Shown: piece after piece, positions 1-8,353 of the stretch | Layout: every line of letters begins with the position of its first letter | Position numbering within the stretch: position 1 is the first letter of the stretch | Origin: Microcaldota archaeon | Lineage (GTDB): Archaea > Micrarchaeota > Micrarchaeia > Micrarchaeales > CABMGC01 | Assembly: GCA_027365725.1 (NCBI GenBank) | Contig: DAHXMA010000012.1 | Coordinates: 1-50,487 of the forward strand | Length of the DNA stretch: 50,487 nucleotides | Direction of reading: 5' to 3' | Notes under the pieces: model-generated | Database searches by the model: none | Told to the model about the DNA's origin: nothing | Seen by the model: the letters and a program-made list of their open reading frames with translations, nothing else | Position numbers and translations under genes: made by a program

Positions 1-369
1 AGGATTGCGCAGTGCTTATCTTCAGATGAAGTCATTCGGACTGTAGGCAGGTACGAGAGCGAAACTGCTGTGGTAGTTGTACGAGGGCTAGCAAACGCTG
101 CACGGATTCTCAAAGACAAGGACGCTATGGAAAGGATTGTACAGTGCTTATCGGCAGATGAGGTTATTCGGGCTGTAGGCAGGTACGAAGGCGAAGCTGC
201 GGTGGAAATTGCAGGAGATCTAGTATATTCTGCAGTGAACCTCAAGGACAAAGACATTATGGAAAAAATTGCGCAGGCAGTGGGCAGGTACGAAGGCCAT
301 GCCGCAGTGGAAGTTGCACGGGGGCTATCATATGCTGCACGGGACCTCAAAGATGCAGCTATGATAACG
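1..369 (+). repeat. 132-bp in-frame tandem repeat, about 2.8 copies visible
   Basis: Copies start at 1, 133 and 265, exactly 132 bp (44 codons) apart. The first two are nearly the same at DNA level (for example cagtgcttatc at the same offset). The third lacks 27 bp, the segment encoding CLSADEVIR, leaving 105 bp. The array probably continues upstream of the window. Confidence 0.85.
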
Positions 370-1551
370 AAATATATGAACATGCTTGACACTGTAAACG
401 GAATGGGGATGATTGATAAAATGGACCCTAAGCATGGGGTAGCGATTGTAAAGGAAGATATTGACGCACTTGTTACTGGCAGAAGGCAGCTGTACGCCTG
501 CCTTGCATATGTAAATAGCAATTGCAGGCTCCCTAAACCCACAGCTGAAAACATAGGCAGCTACCCGTCGGTAGCAAATGATTTTGTAGGCCAGAAATAT
601 AGAATCACCGTGCCGCTGACTTTAGACCACATTGGCCTTCTTTTTTCGCTAAATCCGGACATTTCCAGACGTGCTATAGAATTTGTAAATGCGTCTTCAG
701 TCCAAAATGAAAGGGTGTACACCATAAACGGAGGCATGCGTGCGGCGGGATTTGAATCTGACGCAGAAAAGACGCCGGAGGAGAAGAAGCGGCTTGCGAT
801 AATCGCGATTGTGGGATCAAATGACCCGCAGAGATTTGAGGAGGCGCAGAAGTATATTGGCGCTGTCGTAGGTTACAAGACGGCAAATGCCGCATTTATC
901 TCATTCAATGGAACATGCAAAAAAGAGCACCCCGGCCTGAAAGCGGATGTTATCAGGCTGTTTAATGAAGGCGATTATGACGGCGTGTTTGCCGCACTGC
1001 GCAAGACCGGGATAGAAGCGATATCAGACGTGACGTATGCCGCAGAGGGAGTAAGGTCTCTTGGGCCTGCGGCTTTGGGATCGCGAAAAATTTATGCCTA
1101 TGAAACCAAAAACCCTCTTGAATACGACAGCAGAGTGCTGCTTGCATGCACCTGCATCAATGGAATTTATGCAGAAAAAGGCATGCTGAATTACTGCAAG
1201 GACCAAAACGTGGTCCTTGTTGCATACTCCTTTGGCGGGCAGGCATGCGCTAGCGCAATCTGCTACGTTGAGGGCACAACTTTTCTGGTGGATTCTGTTG
1301 AGGGAAGGGAAAGGATAAGAAATGACGCCTTCTTCAGCGTGGTAAGAAAGGACATTGAAGAGAGGGCAAGGCTGCACGGGGCAGATACCATTATCTTCAG
1401 TAAAGATGCAGGAAATAAGACACCTAACGAATTCCTTGAATTTTTAAGAAGAGAAGGCGCAGCTGAAGGAAGAGTAAAAATGATGCTCAATACAGAGTCA
1501 TATCTAGAAGCAAGACGCGGACGTGTAAATGGATACCTGAGTAAAACCTGA
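1..1551 (+). CDS. Repeat-containing protein of unknown function, 5' end missing
   Basis: The reading frame is open from base 1, so the ORF-track GTG at 70 is internal and the true start lies outside the window; 516 residues are visible. The first ~120 residues are tandem 44-residue repeats (consensus around DEVIRAVGRYEGEAAVE and LKDKDAME) that look helical, of HEAT/ARM-like character. The remaining ~390 residues are a non-repetitive region ending in a Cys-containing segment with VVLVAYSFGG and FLVDSVEGRERI, followed by an Arg/Glu-rich helix. I do not recognise the family. The C-terminal part is vaguely like an acyltransferase or cysteine-hydrolase fold, but no catalytic set can be named. There is no signal peptide in the visible part and no membrane segment, so it is probably cytoplasmic. 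It converges on htpX across 188 bp in which I see no further gene. Confidence 0.75.
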   Translation, partial: RIAQCLSSDEVIRTVGRYESETAVVVVRGLANAARILKDKDAMERIVQCLSADEVIRAVGRYEGEAAVEIAGDLVYSAVNLKDKDIMEKIAQAVGRYEGHAAVEVARGLSYAARDLKDAAMITKYMNMLDTVNGMGMIDKMDPKHGVAIVKEDIDALVTGRRQLYACLAYVNSNCRLPKPTAENIGSYPSVANDFVGQKYRITVPLTLDHIGLLFSLNPDISRRAIEFVNASSVQNERVYTINGGMRAAGFESDAEKTPEEKKRLAIIAIVGSNDPQRFEEAQKYIGAVVGYKTANAAFISFNGTCKKEHPGLKADVIRLFNEGDYDGVFAALRKTGIEAISDVTYAAEGVRSLGPAALGSRKIYAYETKNPLEYDSRVLLACTCINGIYAEKGMLNYCKDQNVVLVAYSFGGQACASAICYVEGTTFLVDSVEGRERIRNDAFFSVVRKDIEERARLHGADTIIFSKDAGNKTPNEFLEFLRREGAAEGRVKMMLNTESYLEARRGRVNGYLSKT

Positions 1552-1739
1552 TGCGCAGCTTTTCTGCAGTGTTGATGCGTATTACATATTTTGGATTTAT
1601 GGCACACTGAGGGACCGAAAATCCGGCAACGCAGATTCGTGGCCAGTCAAATCTGGGAAAAATGTGGCATGTGCCGCTAAAGAAAGGTGCATTGGGCTTC
1701 CTGCTCTGATTTGGTTTCTGGCTTTGCGCAAGGTTGAAG

Positions 1740-2642
1740 TCAGTACATTGCCTCAAGGCGCTTTATGCGCTCAGCTGTTGGAGGGTGCGTCGAGAATATG
1801 TTCGAGATGGACCCTGCGCGCAGAGGGTTGGAGAAGTAAAGCGAAGCCGTGACCTCGTTCGCATGCTTTAGCGGGGGCTGGTTGGGCTTTGACACATACG
1901 CCTCTATCTTCTTGAGCGCGCTTGCAAGCGACTGCGGGTCCCTTGTTATCCTTGCGCCGTTTGCGTCTGCCATGTACTCCCTGCGCCTTGATATGGCAAG
2001 CCTCACAAGCATCGCGAATATTGGCGCTATTATTCCCAGGGCCAGCGCTATGAGTATTATCAGGCCGCTGCCGCCGCCACGTCCGCGCCCGCCAAGTCCG
2101 CCGAAGAAGAACATCATTCGCATATATGCGGCAACGAGCCCTATGACCCCTGCAAAAACTACGGCGAGCATCATGAACTGTATGTCGTTGTCCGCTATGT
2201 GTGATACCTCGTGGGATATGACTCCCTCAAGCTCCTGTTTATTCATCATCGCAAGCAGCCCCGAAGTGACAGCCACATATGCGTGCTTCTTGTTCCTCCC
2301 TGTAGCAAATGCGTTTGGGTTCGGATCGTTTATTATGTATACCTGCGGCATTGGGACCTGATTTGCCGCCGCTATTCCTTCAACCGCCTCGTACAGCACC
2401 GGGTTTTGGCTCCTGTCTGCAGGCTTTGCCCCGGATACCTTAAGGACCACCTTGCTTCCTGCGTAGTATGAAAATACGGCATAGGCCAGGATTATTACTG
2501 CGCCTGCAGCGAAGGCGAATGGCCCGCCGCCAAGAAAGAGCACGAAAAAGTATACGATCAGAAGGAAAAAGGCGCAGAATATGCCCATCAGAAGTATTGA
2601 TTTTATCTTGTTGCGGGATATTTCATCGAAATAGTTTGCCAT
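1740..2642 (-). CDS. htpX: HtpX-type membrane zinc metalloprotease (M48)
   Basis: A 300-residue membrane protease that degrades misfolded membrane proteins. The sequence shows two N-terminal membrane segments (about residues 15-60), the zinc motif HEVSHIADND near residue 145, two further hydrophobic segments around residues 155-220 split by a Gly/Arg-rich loop, and the third zinc ligand region RRREYMADANGA. Length fits the family. The start ATG is preceded by a GGTGG Shine-Dalgarno-like sequence. It lies 48 bp downstream of lemA on the same strand. A lemA-htpX pairing recurs in many prokaryotes and suggests joint envelope quality control. Identification is firm; substrates are unknown. Confidence 0.95.
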   Translation of the reverse strand: MANYFDEISRNKIKSILLMGIFCAFFLLIVYFFVLFLGGGPFAFAAGAVIILAYAVFSYYAGSKVVLKVSGAKPADRSQNPVLYEAVEGIAAANQVPMPQVYIINDPNPNAFATGRNKKHAYVAVTSGLLAMMNKQELEGVISHEVSHIADNDIQFMMLAVVFAGVIGLVAAYMRMMFFFGGLGGRGRGGGSGLIILIALALGIIAPIFAMLVRLAISRRREYMADANGARITRDPQSLASALKKIEAYVSKPNQPPLKHANEVTASLYFSNPLRAGSISNIFSTHPPTAERIKRLEAMY

Positions 2643-2690
2643 TTTTCCACCTTGTAGTTTAGCTGGCTGCCTGCCAGTGCGGCTCTTGGC

Positions 2691-3326
2691 TTAGCGCTTT
2701 GGCTGGTTTGCTCCAGCTTGCTTTGCGGAAGGAGCCTTTGGCTGCTCTCCGCCTGGGCCGCCAGGGTTAAGATCTCCGAAGTCTACCTTTACAGGCTCAT
2801 CTGCTTCTGGAGGGGCCTGGAAGAATTCCTGCCTGGCGAAGTGGAACATTCCGGCGAAGACATTGCCCGGGAAGGTCTGTATGGCGTTGTTGTAGTCAAG
2901 CACGTAATCGTTGTATGATGTCCTTACGAAGGCTATTTTGTCTTCGGTGACCTCAAGCTCCTGCTGGAGCTGCTGGAAGTTCTGCGATGCCTTCAGGTCT
3001 GGGTAGTTTTCTGCCACTGCGAATATGCTTTTGAGAGCCTGGCTGAGCTGGTTGTTGGCCTCTGCCTTCTGCTGCACAGACCCGTTGACTATGGAGGTCC
3101 TGAGCTCCGTTACTTTTGTGAGCACTCCGCGCTCATATGCGGCGTATCCCTTTACTGTGCTTATAAGGTTCGGAATCAGGTCGTATCTCCTCTTGAGCTG
3201 CACGTCTATCTGCGCCCATGCATCCTGCACACGGTTGCGCTTCTGCACGAATCCGTTGTATAGGACTATTACGACAAGGGCTATTATGATCACTACTGCA
3301 GCGGCTGCTATTTCTAGGAGTACCAT
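2691..3326 (-). CDS. lemA: LemA family membrane protein
   Basis: The protein has one N-terminal membrane anchor (about residues 3-22, Ile/Val-rich) and then a long helical domain starting [20 protein letters not shown], typical of LemA, with a family motif [14 protein letters not shown] near residue 150. The C-terminal tail is Pro/Gly/Lys-rich. The ORF track begins at 3413, but the ATG at 3326 sits directly before the hydrophobic anchor and about 30 bp downstream of a TATA-like ttttaaatttt (3353-3366), so I use it (211 residues). The molecular function of LemA is not established. It probably forms an operon with htpX. Confidence 0.92.
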   Translation of the reverse strand: MVLLEIAAAAVVIIIALVVIVLYNGFVQKRNRVQDAWAQIDVQLKRRYDLIPNLISTVKGYAAYERGVLTKVTELRTSIVNGSVQQKAEANNQLSQALKSIFAVAENYPDLKASQNFQQLQQELEVTEDKIAFVRTSYNDYVLDYNNAIQTFPGNVFAGMFHFARQEFFQAPPEADEPVKVDFGDLNPGGPGGEQPKAPSAKQAGANQPKR

Positions 3327-3489
3327 ATTGCCACGGCAGATATCTATGTGGCAAAATTTAAAAACACTAGCTTTTGTTTTGGTTAATCGCTGGCAGCAAA
3401 GCAGTTGGGCCATGGCTTTGCGGCGGCATTACTCGGTTTACACTCCCTGCTCAGTAAGGGTTAAATTTATTTGTTGGCATAATCAGTGC

Positions 3490-3951
3490 ATGGCGATCAG
3501 GTATTGGGAGTATGAGGACGCTCCCATAAAGGAGAAGCTCAAGGACCCCAATGTCAAGGATATCGCAAGGATATATTTCGACAACGACACCAAGGCATAC
3601 CGGTTCTCTAAGGCGCTGTGCGAGGTAAAGAAAAAGGGCAGCCTTAGGCTTAAGGACTGCGGGGACGAGCTTCCTGTTGCCACATGGAAGAGGTATCTTG
3701 ATTTTGGCGTTATGGCAGGTCTGCTTAAGCATGAAAACGGCGCCTATGAATTCACTGACCGGTATTCGAGGCCGTTCAAAAACATCTCGTCTTACATAAA
3801 GGCATGGATGGAGGCGGGCAAGGAGGAGGACCTCCTGGTCTTGTTTGCAAACGCCAGGATAGACAGGCAGAAAAAACGCGGCGGCCGCGGCCCAAAACCT
3901 GCGCAGGAAGCAGAAGTCGCAAGCGGCGCTGCAGCGGAAAATCCCGCTTGA
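3490..3951 (+). CDS. Hypothetical protein, small basic-tailed, possibly winged-helix
   Basis: A 153-residue cytoplasmic protein I do not recognise. The ORF-track start at 3025 lies inside lemA antisense; the ATG at 3490 follows a TATA-like ttaaatttat (3461-3470) at the right distance for a nearly leaderless mRNA. The middle (SLRLKDCGDELPVATWKRYL, then DFGVMAGLLKHENGAYEFT) looks like helix-turn-helix followed by a beta wing, and the C-terminus is a Lys/Arg/Gly stretch (KKRGGRGPK) followed by an Ala-rich tail. This suggests nucleic-acid binding, but only as inference. It ends 4 bp before the convergent cysS stop. Confidence 0.75.
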   Translation: MAIRYWEYEDAPIKEKLKDPNVKDIARIYFDNDTKAYRFSKALCEVKKKGSLRLKDCGDELPVATWKRYLDFGVMAGLLKHENGAYEFTDRYSRPFKNISSYIKAWMEAGKEEDLLVLFANARIDRQKKRGGRGPKPAQEAEVASGAAAENPA

Positions 3952-3955
3952 ACGC

Positions 3956-5392
3956 TCATTGGGCCCTGCGCCACAGGGTGCCAAAGATGCTGTCTTCTAT
4001 GGCTATGCCAAAACGCTTCAGTATCTCTTCGCGCTTCGCATCGGCCTGCGCAAACTTCTTTTCGCTGCGCAGCGACTCCCTTTCTTTTATCAGTGCCAGT
4101 GCCTCTGGAGGAATGGTCTCCTTGTAGCGGTCTTTTTGGAGTATGCCAAGTACTGAGCCTAGCGCAGTTACCACGCCGATGGCTGACTCCTTGGATGCGG
4201 TGCTGACCTGCTCATAGGTCTCTGCGTATTTCCTAAGCGCCTCTATCGCAGAAGACAGGTGAGCTATCGCAAGGGGCGTGTTGAAGTCATCGAGCATCGC
4301 CTCTGAGAATCCTGACCCGAGGCCCTCCATAGCCGCGTCTACCTCTGCGCATTTCTGAGGGCTTGCAACTGTATTCATGTTGTAGAACATCCCAAGTGAC
4401 ATGTACATGTATCCCAGCCTTGATGAGGCCTCCCTGAGCAGCTCCTCGGAGTACGCCATGTCCTTCCTGTAGTGCGTTGAAAGGACGAACAGCCTTACCG
4501 ATTCTGCGTCGAATTTGTTTAGTATGTCCCTTATCCTGACAAAGTTCTTGAGGCTCTTTGACATTTTCTCGCCCTTTATCAGCATTATCCCAGAATGCAG
4601 CCAGTATTTTACGAAGGGGCTTACCCCGAATGCCGCCTCTGCCTGGGCTATCTCGTTGGTATGGTGCGGGAATATTAGCTCTATGGCGCCGCCGTGCAAG
4701 TCGTACTGCTCCCCGAATATGGCATGGGTTATTGCAGTGTCCTCTATGTGCCACCCTGGTCGGCCGGAAAGTGAATGCTCCTTGCCGCCATAGGATAGGG
4801 TAATATCCCATTTGGGCTCTGCCGGCTTGGATGCCTTCCATAAGGCAAAGTCATAGCTGTTCCTCTTGCCCTCCTTCGGCTCTATCCTGTGCTTCTCCAG
4901 GTCCTCCAGCTTCATTCCGGATAGCTTTGTGTAGCTGCTGAACTTCGATACGTCGTAATACACGTCGCCGTCCAGCACATATGCATAGCCTTTGTCAATG
5001 AGAAGCTGTATCTGGGACACCATTTCAGGTATGTAGTCGTGTGAGCGCGGATACATGTCTACGCTTTTCCTTACGCCAATTGCTTCCATGTCCTCCATGA
5101 ACCTTGACTCGAAACGCCTTGCAAGGCCTATCGGATCCGTGCCTTCCTCTGCGGCCCTGCGTATTATCTTGTCGTCTACGTCGGTAATGTTCTGTATGTA
5201 CTTTACCTCGTAGCCAGTGAACCTGAGCCATCTTGCAATCACATCGAAATTGATGTAGTTCTTGGCATGGCCCAAATGGGCGTCATCGTATACGGTCTGG
5301 CCGCATACGAACATGTTCACTTTCCGGCCGTTAATTGGCTTGAAATTCTCCTTGGCCCTTGACAGGGTGTTGTAGACTATTTGGTCTGGCAT
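3956..5392 (-). CDS. cysS: Cysteinyl-tRNA synthetase
   Basis: A class I synthetase that charges tRNA-Cys (478 residues, normal length). Visible are the first zinc-ligand region FVCGQTVYD, the HIGH motif as HLGH, the segment GRPGWHIE, FPHHTNEIAQ and the KMSKS loop GEKMSKSLKNF. The zinc-binding Cys that normally follows WHIE (WHIEC) is Asp here (WHIEDTA), so only three of the four classical zinc ligands are present. A helical anticodon-binding region follows. The start ATG is 4 bp after the stop of the upstream secreted-protein gene on the same strand, so the two are probably co-transcribed. Function is secure despite the ligand change. Confidence 0.97.
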   Translation of the reverse strand: MPDQIVYNTLSRAKENFKPINGRKVNMFVCGQTVYDDAHLGHAKNYINFDVIARWLRFTGYEVKYIQNITDVDDKIIRRAAEEGTDPIGLARRFESRFMEDMEAIGVRKSVDMYPRSHDYIPEMVSQIQLLIDKGYAYVLDGDVYYDVSKFSSYTKLSGMKLEDLEKHRIEPKEGKRNSYDFALWKASKPAEPKWDITLSYGGKEHSLSGRPGWHIEDTAITHAIFGEQYDLHGGAIELIFPHHTNEIAQAEAAFGVSPFVKYWLHSGIMLIKGEKMSKSLKNFVRIRDILNKFDAESVRLFVLSTHYRKDMAYSEELLREASSRLGYMYMSLGMFYNMNTVASPQKCAEVDAAMEGLGSGFSEAMLDDFNTPLAIAHLSSAIEALRKYAETYEQVSTASKESAIGVVTALGSVLGILQKDRYKETIPPEALALIKERESLRSEKKFAQADAKREEILKRFGIAIEDSIFGTLWRRAQ

Positions 5393-5396
5393 GGAA

Positions 5397-6182
5397 TCAT
5401 GACGACGTATTAACTGCTGGGCTTGAAGACATTATGTCAGGGGACGATATGGGCCGCTTGCTCATGTAGAAGCCTGTGACAGCTATGTAATCTAGATTGG
5501 CAGTGCCGCCGCTTGCAGTGCTTGTTCCTGCAACGACCTTTATCTGCACTTCGCGGCATAGCAGTGGAAGGAGCGTTATGCTGGCGTTTTCAAAGGTGCT
5601 TGTTGCATTCTGCTGGTTGCCTGGGACCCTGTATGAATTGAAATAGTCCGTTATTGCCGGGGAGCCGTTGTACAGTATCTGGACGTAGAGCAGGTTGCTC
5701 TGCGGGGAGATTATCTTGAAATTCAGGTAGGGCTCGTTTACCAGGAAGGGATACGAGGTTAAATTGCCGCCCACCACGAGAAGGCCGCCGCGGTAGTTTG
5801 TTGCAAAGAATCTTCCATCATATCCCTGCCACTTCGTGCTGTAGTACTCCTGCTGGCTGTTTGCGTATGACAGGTTGGTTGGGGAGTTGCCAAAGCCTGT
5901 GCCGGAGGTAGACCATCCCGCATACGTGCCTGTTGAAAAGTTGCCGTTGAATATTGACTGGTTGAAGCTTGTCGAAATGCACGACGAGTATGTTGGCGGG
6001 AGGGTTGTGGTGCTTGTTGTTTTTATTGTTGCATTTGGCGCAGCAACGGTTGTGGCGGAGGATGTGCTTATGGAGGTCTGCGCTGGCGGGGCCTGGTGCA
6101 GCGCGCCTGGCAGTATGAAGAAGGCAAGTATGGCTATTATTACAAGGAATATTATGTATACAAGTATTGCCTTGGAGTTCAT
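5397..6182 (-). CDS. Secreted or membrane-anchored surface protein, lectin-like
   Basis: 261 residues from the ATG at 6182; the ORF-track TTG at 6191 is less likely. The N-terminus is a hydrophobic anchor or signal (about residues 5-28), followed by a Ser/Thr-rich linker with TTSTTTLPPT, then a domain with FNGNFSTGTYAGW, the usual opening of jelly-roll carbohydrate-binding-like domains, and LDYIAVTGFYM near the end. Several N-x-S/T sequons are present. A TATA-like ggtatatattt (read from the minus strand) at 6210-6220 fits the start. The gene lies directly upstream of cysS, an unexpected partner. Surface location is well supported; ligand binding is inference. Confidence 0.75.
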   Translation of the reverse strand: MNSKAILVYIIFLVIIAILAFFILPGALHQAPPAQTSISTSSATTVAAPNATIKTTSTTTLPPTYSSCISTSFNQSIFNGNFSTGTYAGWSTSGTGFGNSPTNLSYANSQQEYYSTKWQGYDGRFFATNYRGGLLVVGGNLTSYPFLVNEPYLNFKIISPQSNLLYVQILYNGSPAITDYFNSYRVPGNQQNATSTFENASITLLPLLCREVQIKVVAGTSTASGGTANLDYIAVTGFYMSKRPISSPDIMSSSPAVNTSS

Positions 6183-6310
6183 GGAAAGCAATAGCTGTTA
6201 TTCAGGCAAGGTATATATTTGTTTTACAAGCAGGCTGCAGCTGCCTTGCCTGCCGCAGCGGCCTTGGCCCTGCTGCAATAGCGGCATGTGATGCTGCATT
6301 GAGATATGCA

Positions 6311-6320
6311 AGCTTTATAA
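6311..6320 (+). promoter_or_regulatory. TATA box for rpl41e-ahcY
   Basis: The sequence agctttataa is centred about 25 bp upstream of position 6342, just before the candidate rpl41e starts. No other TATA-like element lies nearby on this strand. Confidence 0.55.
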
Positions 6321-6354
6321 GTTTGACACTTTCAATACAACATTGGTGCTTGCC

Positions 6355-6468
6355 TTGGGTAGCATACCTAGAAAATGGAAGAAGAAGGGAAGGATGCGCT
6401 GGAAGTGGCTCAAGAAGCGAAGGCGCAGGATAAAGAGGGCGCAGAAGAGAAGGGTAGGCGAGCTCTAG
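6355..6468 (+). CDS. rpl41e: Ribosomal protein L41e (eL41)
   Basis: A 37-residue, extremely basic peptide that the ORF track omits. It reads [18 protein letters not shown] followed by [11 protein letters not shown], which matches the archaeal eL41 pattern ([13 protein letters not shown]). eL41 is a single helix lying in the subunit interface of the ribosome. No ATG is available. Candidate starts are TTG 6355, GTG 6346 and TTG 6343. I prefer TTG 6355 because GGTG (6345-6348) sits 6 bases upstream and the resulting length fits the family. It is followed after 24 bp by ahcY, probably in one transcript. Confidence 0.85.
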   Translation: MGSIPRKWKKKGRMRWKWLKKRRRRIKRAQKRRVGEL

Positions 6469-6492
6469 CTTTGCGGCACAGGCATTGGTTTT

Positions 6493-7734
6493 ATGGATTA
6501 CGATATAGCCGACATCGGGCTTGCAGGACGCGGCGCGCTGCAGCTCGAATGGGCAGCGATGCACATGCCTGCGCTAAAGGAGATAGAGAAGGAATTTGGC
6601 AGGAGCAGGCCGTTTCGCGGCAAGAGGATATCCGCTCTGCTGCATGTTACTAAAGAGACAGGAGTGCTGATGGAGTGCCTGGCTGCAGGAGGGGCCAGGA
6701 TAAGGCTTGGGGCTGGAAATCCGCTGTCCACGCAAGATGACATAGCCGCTGCGCTTGTCAAGGAAGGGGTCCAGGTGTTCGCGTGGAAGGGCGAGAGCGC
6801 AGATGAGTATGGCAAGTGTATTGCAAAGGTTCTGGACTTTGACCCGGACATAATAATAGATGATGGAGCAGACCTGCATGGACTTGCGAACGGAGGGAAA
6901 AGGGAGGTCTCTGCGGTAGGCGGGACAGAGGAAACTACATCTGGGATACACAGGATAAAGGCCATGGAGAAGGACGGCGTGCTCAGGTATCCGATAATGG
7001 CGGTAAACAACGCAAACACGAAATACCTGTTCGACAACAGATATGGAACAGGGCAGAGCACGGTGGACGGCATAATAAGGGCCACCAACATATTCGTCCC
7101 GGGCAAGGTGGCAGTTGTCGGGGGCTATGGATGGGTAGGGCGCGGAGTTGCGATGAGGCTGCGCGGAATAGGCGCAAGGGTCATAGTGACAGAGGTGGAT
7201 CCGCTCAAGGCGATAGAGGCGAACATGGACGGGTTTGACGTTATGCCAATGGACGAGGCGGCAAAGACCGGCGACATATTTGTTACGGCAACAGGGGACA
7301 TAGACATCATCACTGAAAGACATTTTAAGGTCATGAAAGACGGGGCCATATTGTGCAATACCGGGCATTTTGATGTTGAGGTTGACGTTAAGGCGCTCAG
7401 GCGCATTGCGGTAAAGAGAAGGAGGATACGGGAGCATATGGAGGAATACACGCTTAAGGGAGGCAGGCGGCTATTCCTGCTTGCAGAAGGCAGGCTGGTA
7501 AACCTTGGCGCGGCTGAAGGCCATCCTAGCGAGGTTATGGACCTAAGCTTCTGCAACCAGGCTCTTGCTTCGCAGTACGTGCTTGACAACGCAGGCAGGC
7601 TCGAGAACAAGGTATATAGCATGCCCGAGGAGATTGACGCACGGATAGCTGCAATAAAGCTCAGGACCATGGGCATAAGAATAGACAGCCTCAGCGCAAG
7701 GCAGAAAAAGTACCTTGCGCAGTGGGACTTTTGA
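6493..7734 (+). CDS. ahcY: S-adenosylhomocysteine hydrolase
   Basis: This NAD-dependent enzyme splits S-adenosylhomocysteine into adenosine and homocysteine, removing the product inhibitor of methyltransferases. 413 residues, normal for archaeal forms. Visible are the N-terminal ADIGLAGRGALQLEWA, the substrate-domain NNANTKYLFDNRYGTGQS and the Rossmann motif GYGWVGRGVAMRL. The ATG follows a T-rich gttttATG without a clear Shine-Dalgarno, in a gene pair with rpl41e. It converges on bud32 with a 19 bp gap. Confidence 0.97.
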   Translation: MDYDIADIGLAGRGALQLEWAAMHMPALKEIEKEFGRSRPFRGKRISALLHVTKETGVLMECLAAGGARIRLGAGNPLSTQDDIAAALVKEGVQVFAWKGESADEYGKCIAKVLDFDPDIIIDDGADLHGLANGGKREVSAVGGTEETTSGIHRIKAMEKDGVLRYPIMAVNNANTKYLFDNRYGTGQSTVDGIIRATNIFVPGKVAVVGGYGWVGRGVAMRLRGIGARVIVTEVDPLKAIEANMDGFDVMPMDEAAKTGDIFVTATGDIDIITERHFKVMKDGAILCNTGHFDVEVDVKALRRIAVKRRRIREHMEEYTLKGGRRLFLLAEGRLVNLGAAEGHPSEVMDLSFCNQALASQYVLDNAGRLENKVYSMPEEIDARIAAIKLRTMGIRIDSLSARQKKYLAQWDF

Positions 7735-7753
7735 ACCCAGGCAGAGGCTTTTC

Positions 7754-8353
7754 TTAGATATTTGACAGTGTTCTTTTTTGGTACCTTCCGCGCTCCTCGA
7801 CCTCGCGCAGCCTAGCAAGAGTCTCATTGCCCTCTGCCGCATTGCTCCGATATGCGCGTATGAAACTCGAATACTCGGCCCTGGAAAGCTGCCGCTTCAT
7901 AAGGAGCAGGTCAAGTGCGCGCTCCTCGCTTCCTGTAGTAAGAGATGAGAGGCCAAAGTCTATGACGTATACGCGCTTGCCGCTCAGAATAAGGTTGGCA
8001 GGAGTGAAGTCGCCGTGGGCTATGCCTGCATTATGCAATATTGCAAGCTGTACTCCTGCTTCCCTTGTCGCCCCGCTCCCTATGCCTAAAGCGCTGGAAA
8101 GCGTCTTGCCCTTTATCTCCTCTATGTACAAATCATATCTTCCTACTCCAACAAGCCTTGGCACGCTTGCGCCTGACGAGCGGGCCCTGGCAAGCGCTGT
8201 TGCTTCGCGCCTGGTCCTGTATTCGCGTATGCTTGAATCGAGCTCTTTTATCCTGTACCTCTTTGGCTCCCTGCGCTTCACTAATATCCTGCGGCCATAT
8301 AGCTCGGTCCTGTATATCCTTGCCTCTGCTCCCTCTGACACGATAGGCTTCAT
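7754..8353 (-). CDS. bud32: KEOPS complex kinase/ATPase Bud32
   Basis: A small atypical kinase (199 residues) that supports Kae1 in making the t6A modification at position 37 of ANN-decoding tRNAs. Visible are the N-terminal GAEARIY nucleotide loop, the catalytic-loop motif HGDFTPANLIL, the metal-binding DFG, and the basic C-terminal tail VEERGRYQKR that is typical of Bud32. The start codon abuts the kae1 stop (TAGATG), so translation is probably coupled. In some archaea the two are fused; here they are separate. The other KEOPS subunits (Cgi121, Pcc1) are not in the window. Confidence 0.93.
   Translation of the reverse strand: MKPIVSEGAEARIYRTELYGRRILVKRREPKRYRIKELDSSIREYRTRREATALARARSSGASVPRLVGVGRYDLYIEEIKGKTLSSALGIGSGATREAGVQLAILHNAGIAHGDFTPANLILSGKRVYVIDFGLSSLTTGSEERALDLLLMKRQLSRAEYSSFIRAYRSNAAEGNETLARLREVEERGRYQKRTLSNI

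Noticed and set aside
1552-1739. Possible small gene between the first gene and htpX
   Set aside because: Frames on both strands lack a start signal and known motifs, and the 188 bp separate two convergent genes as ordinary spacer.
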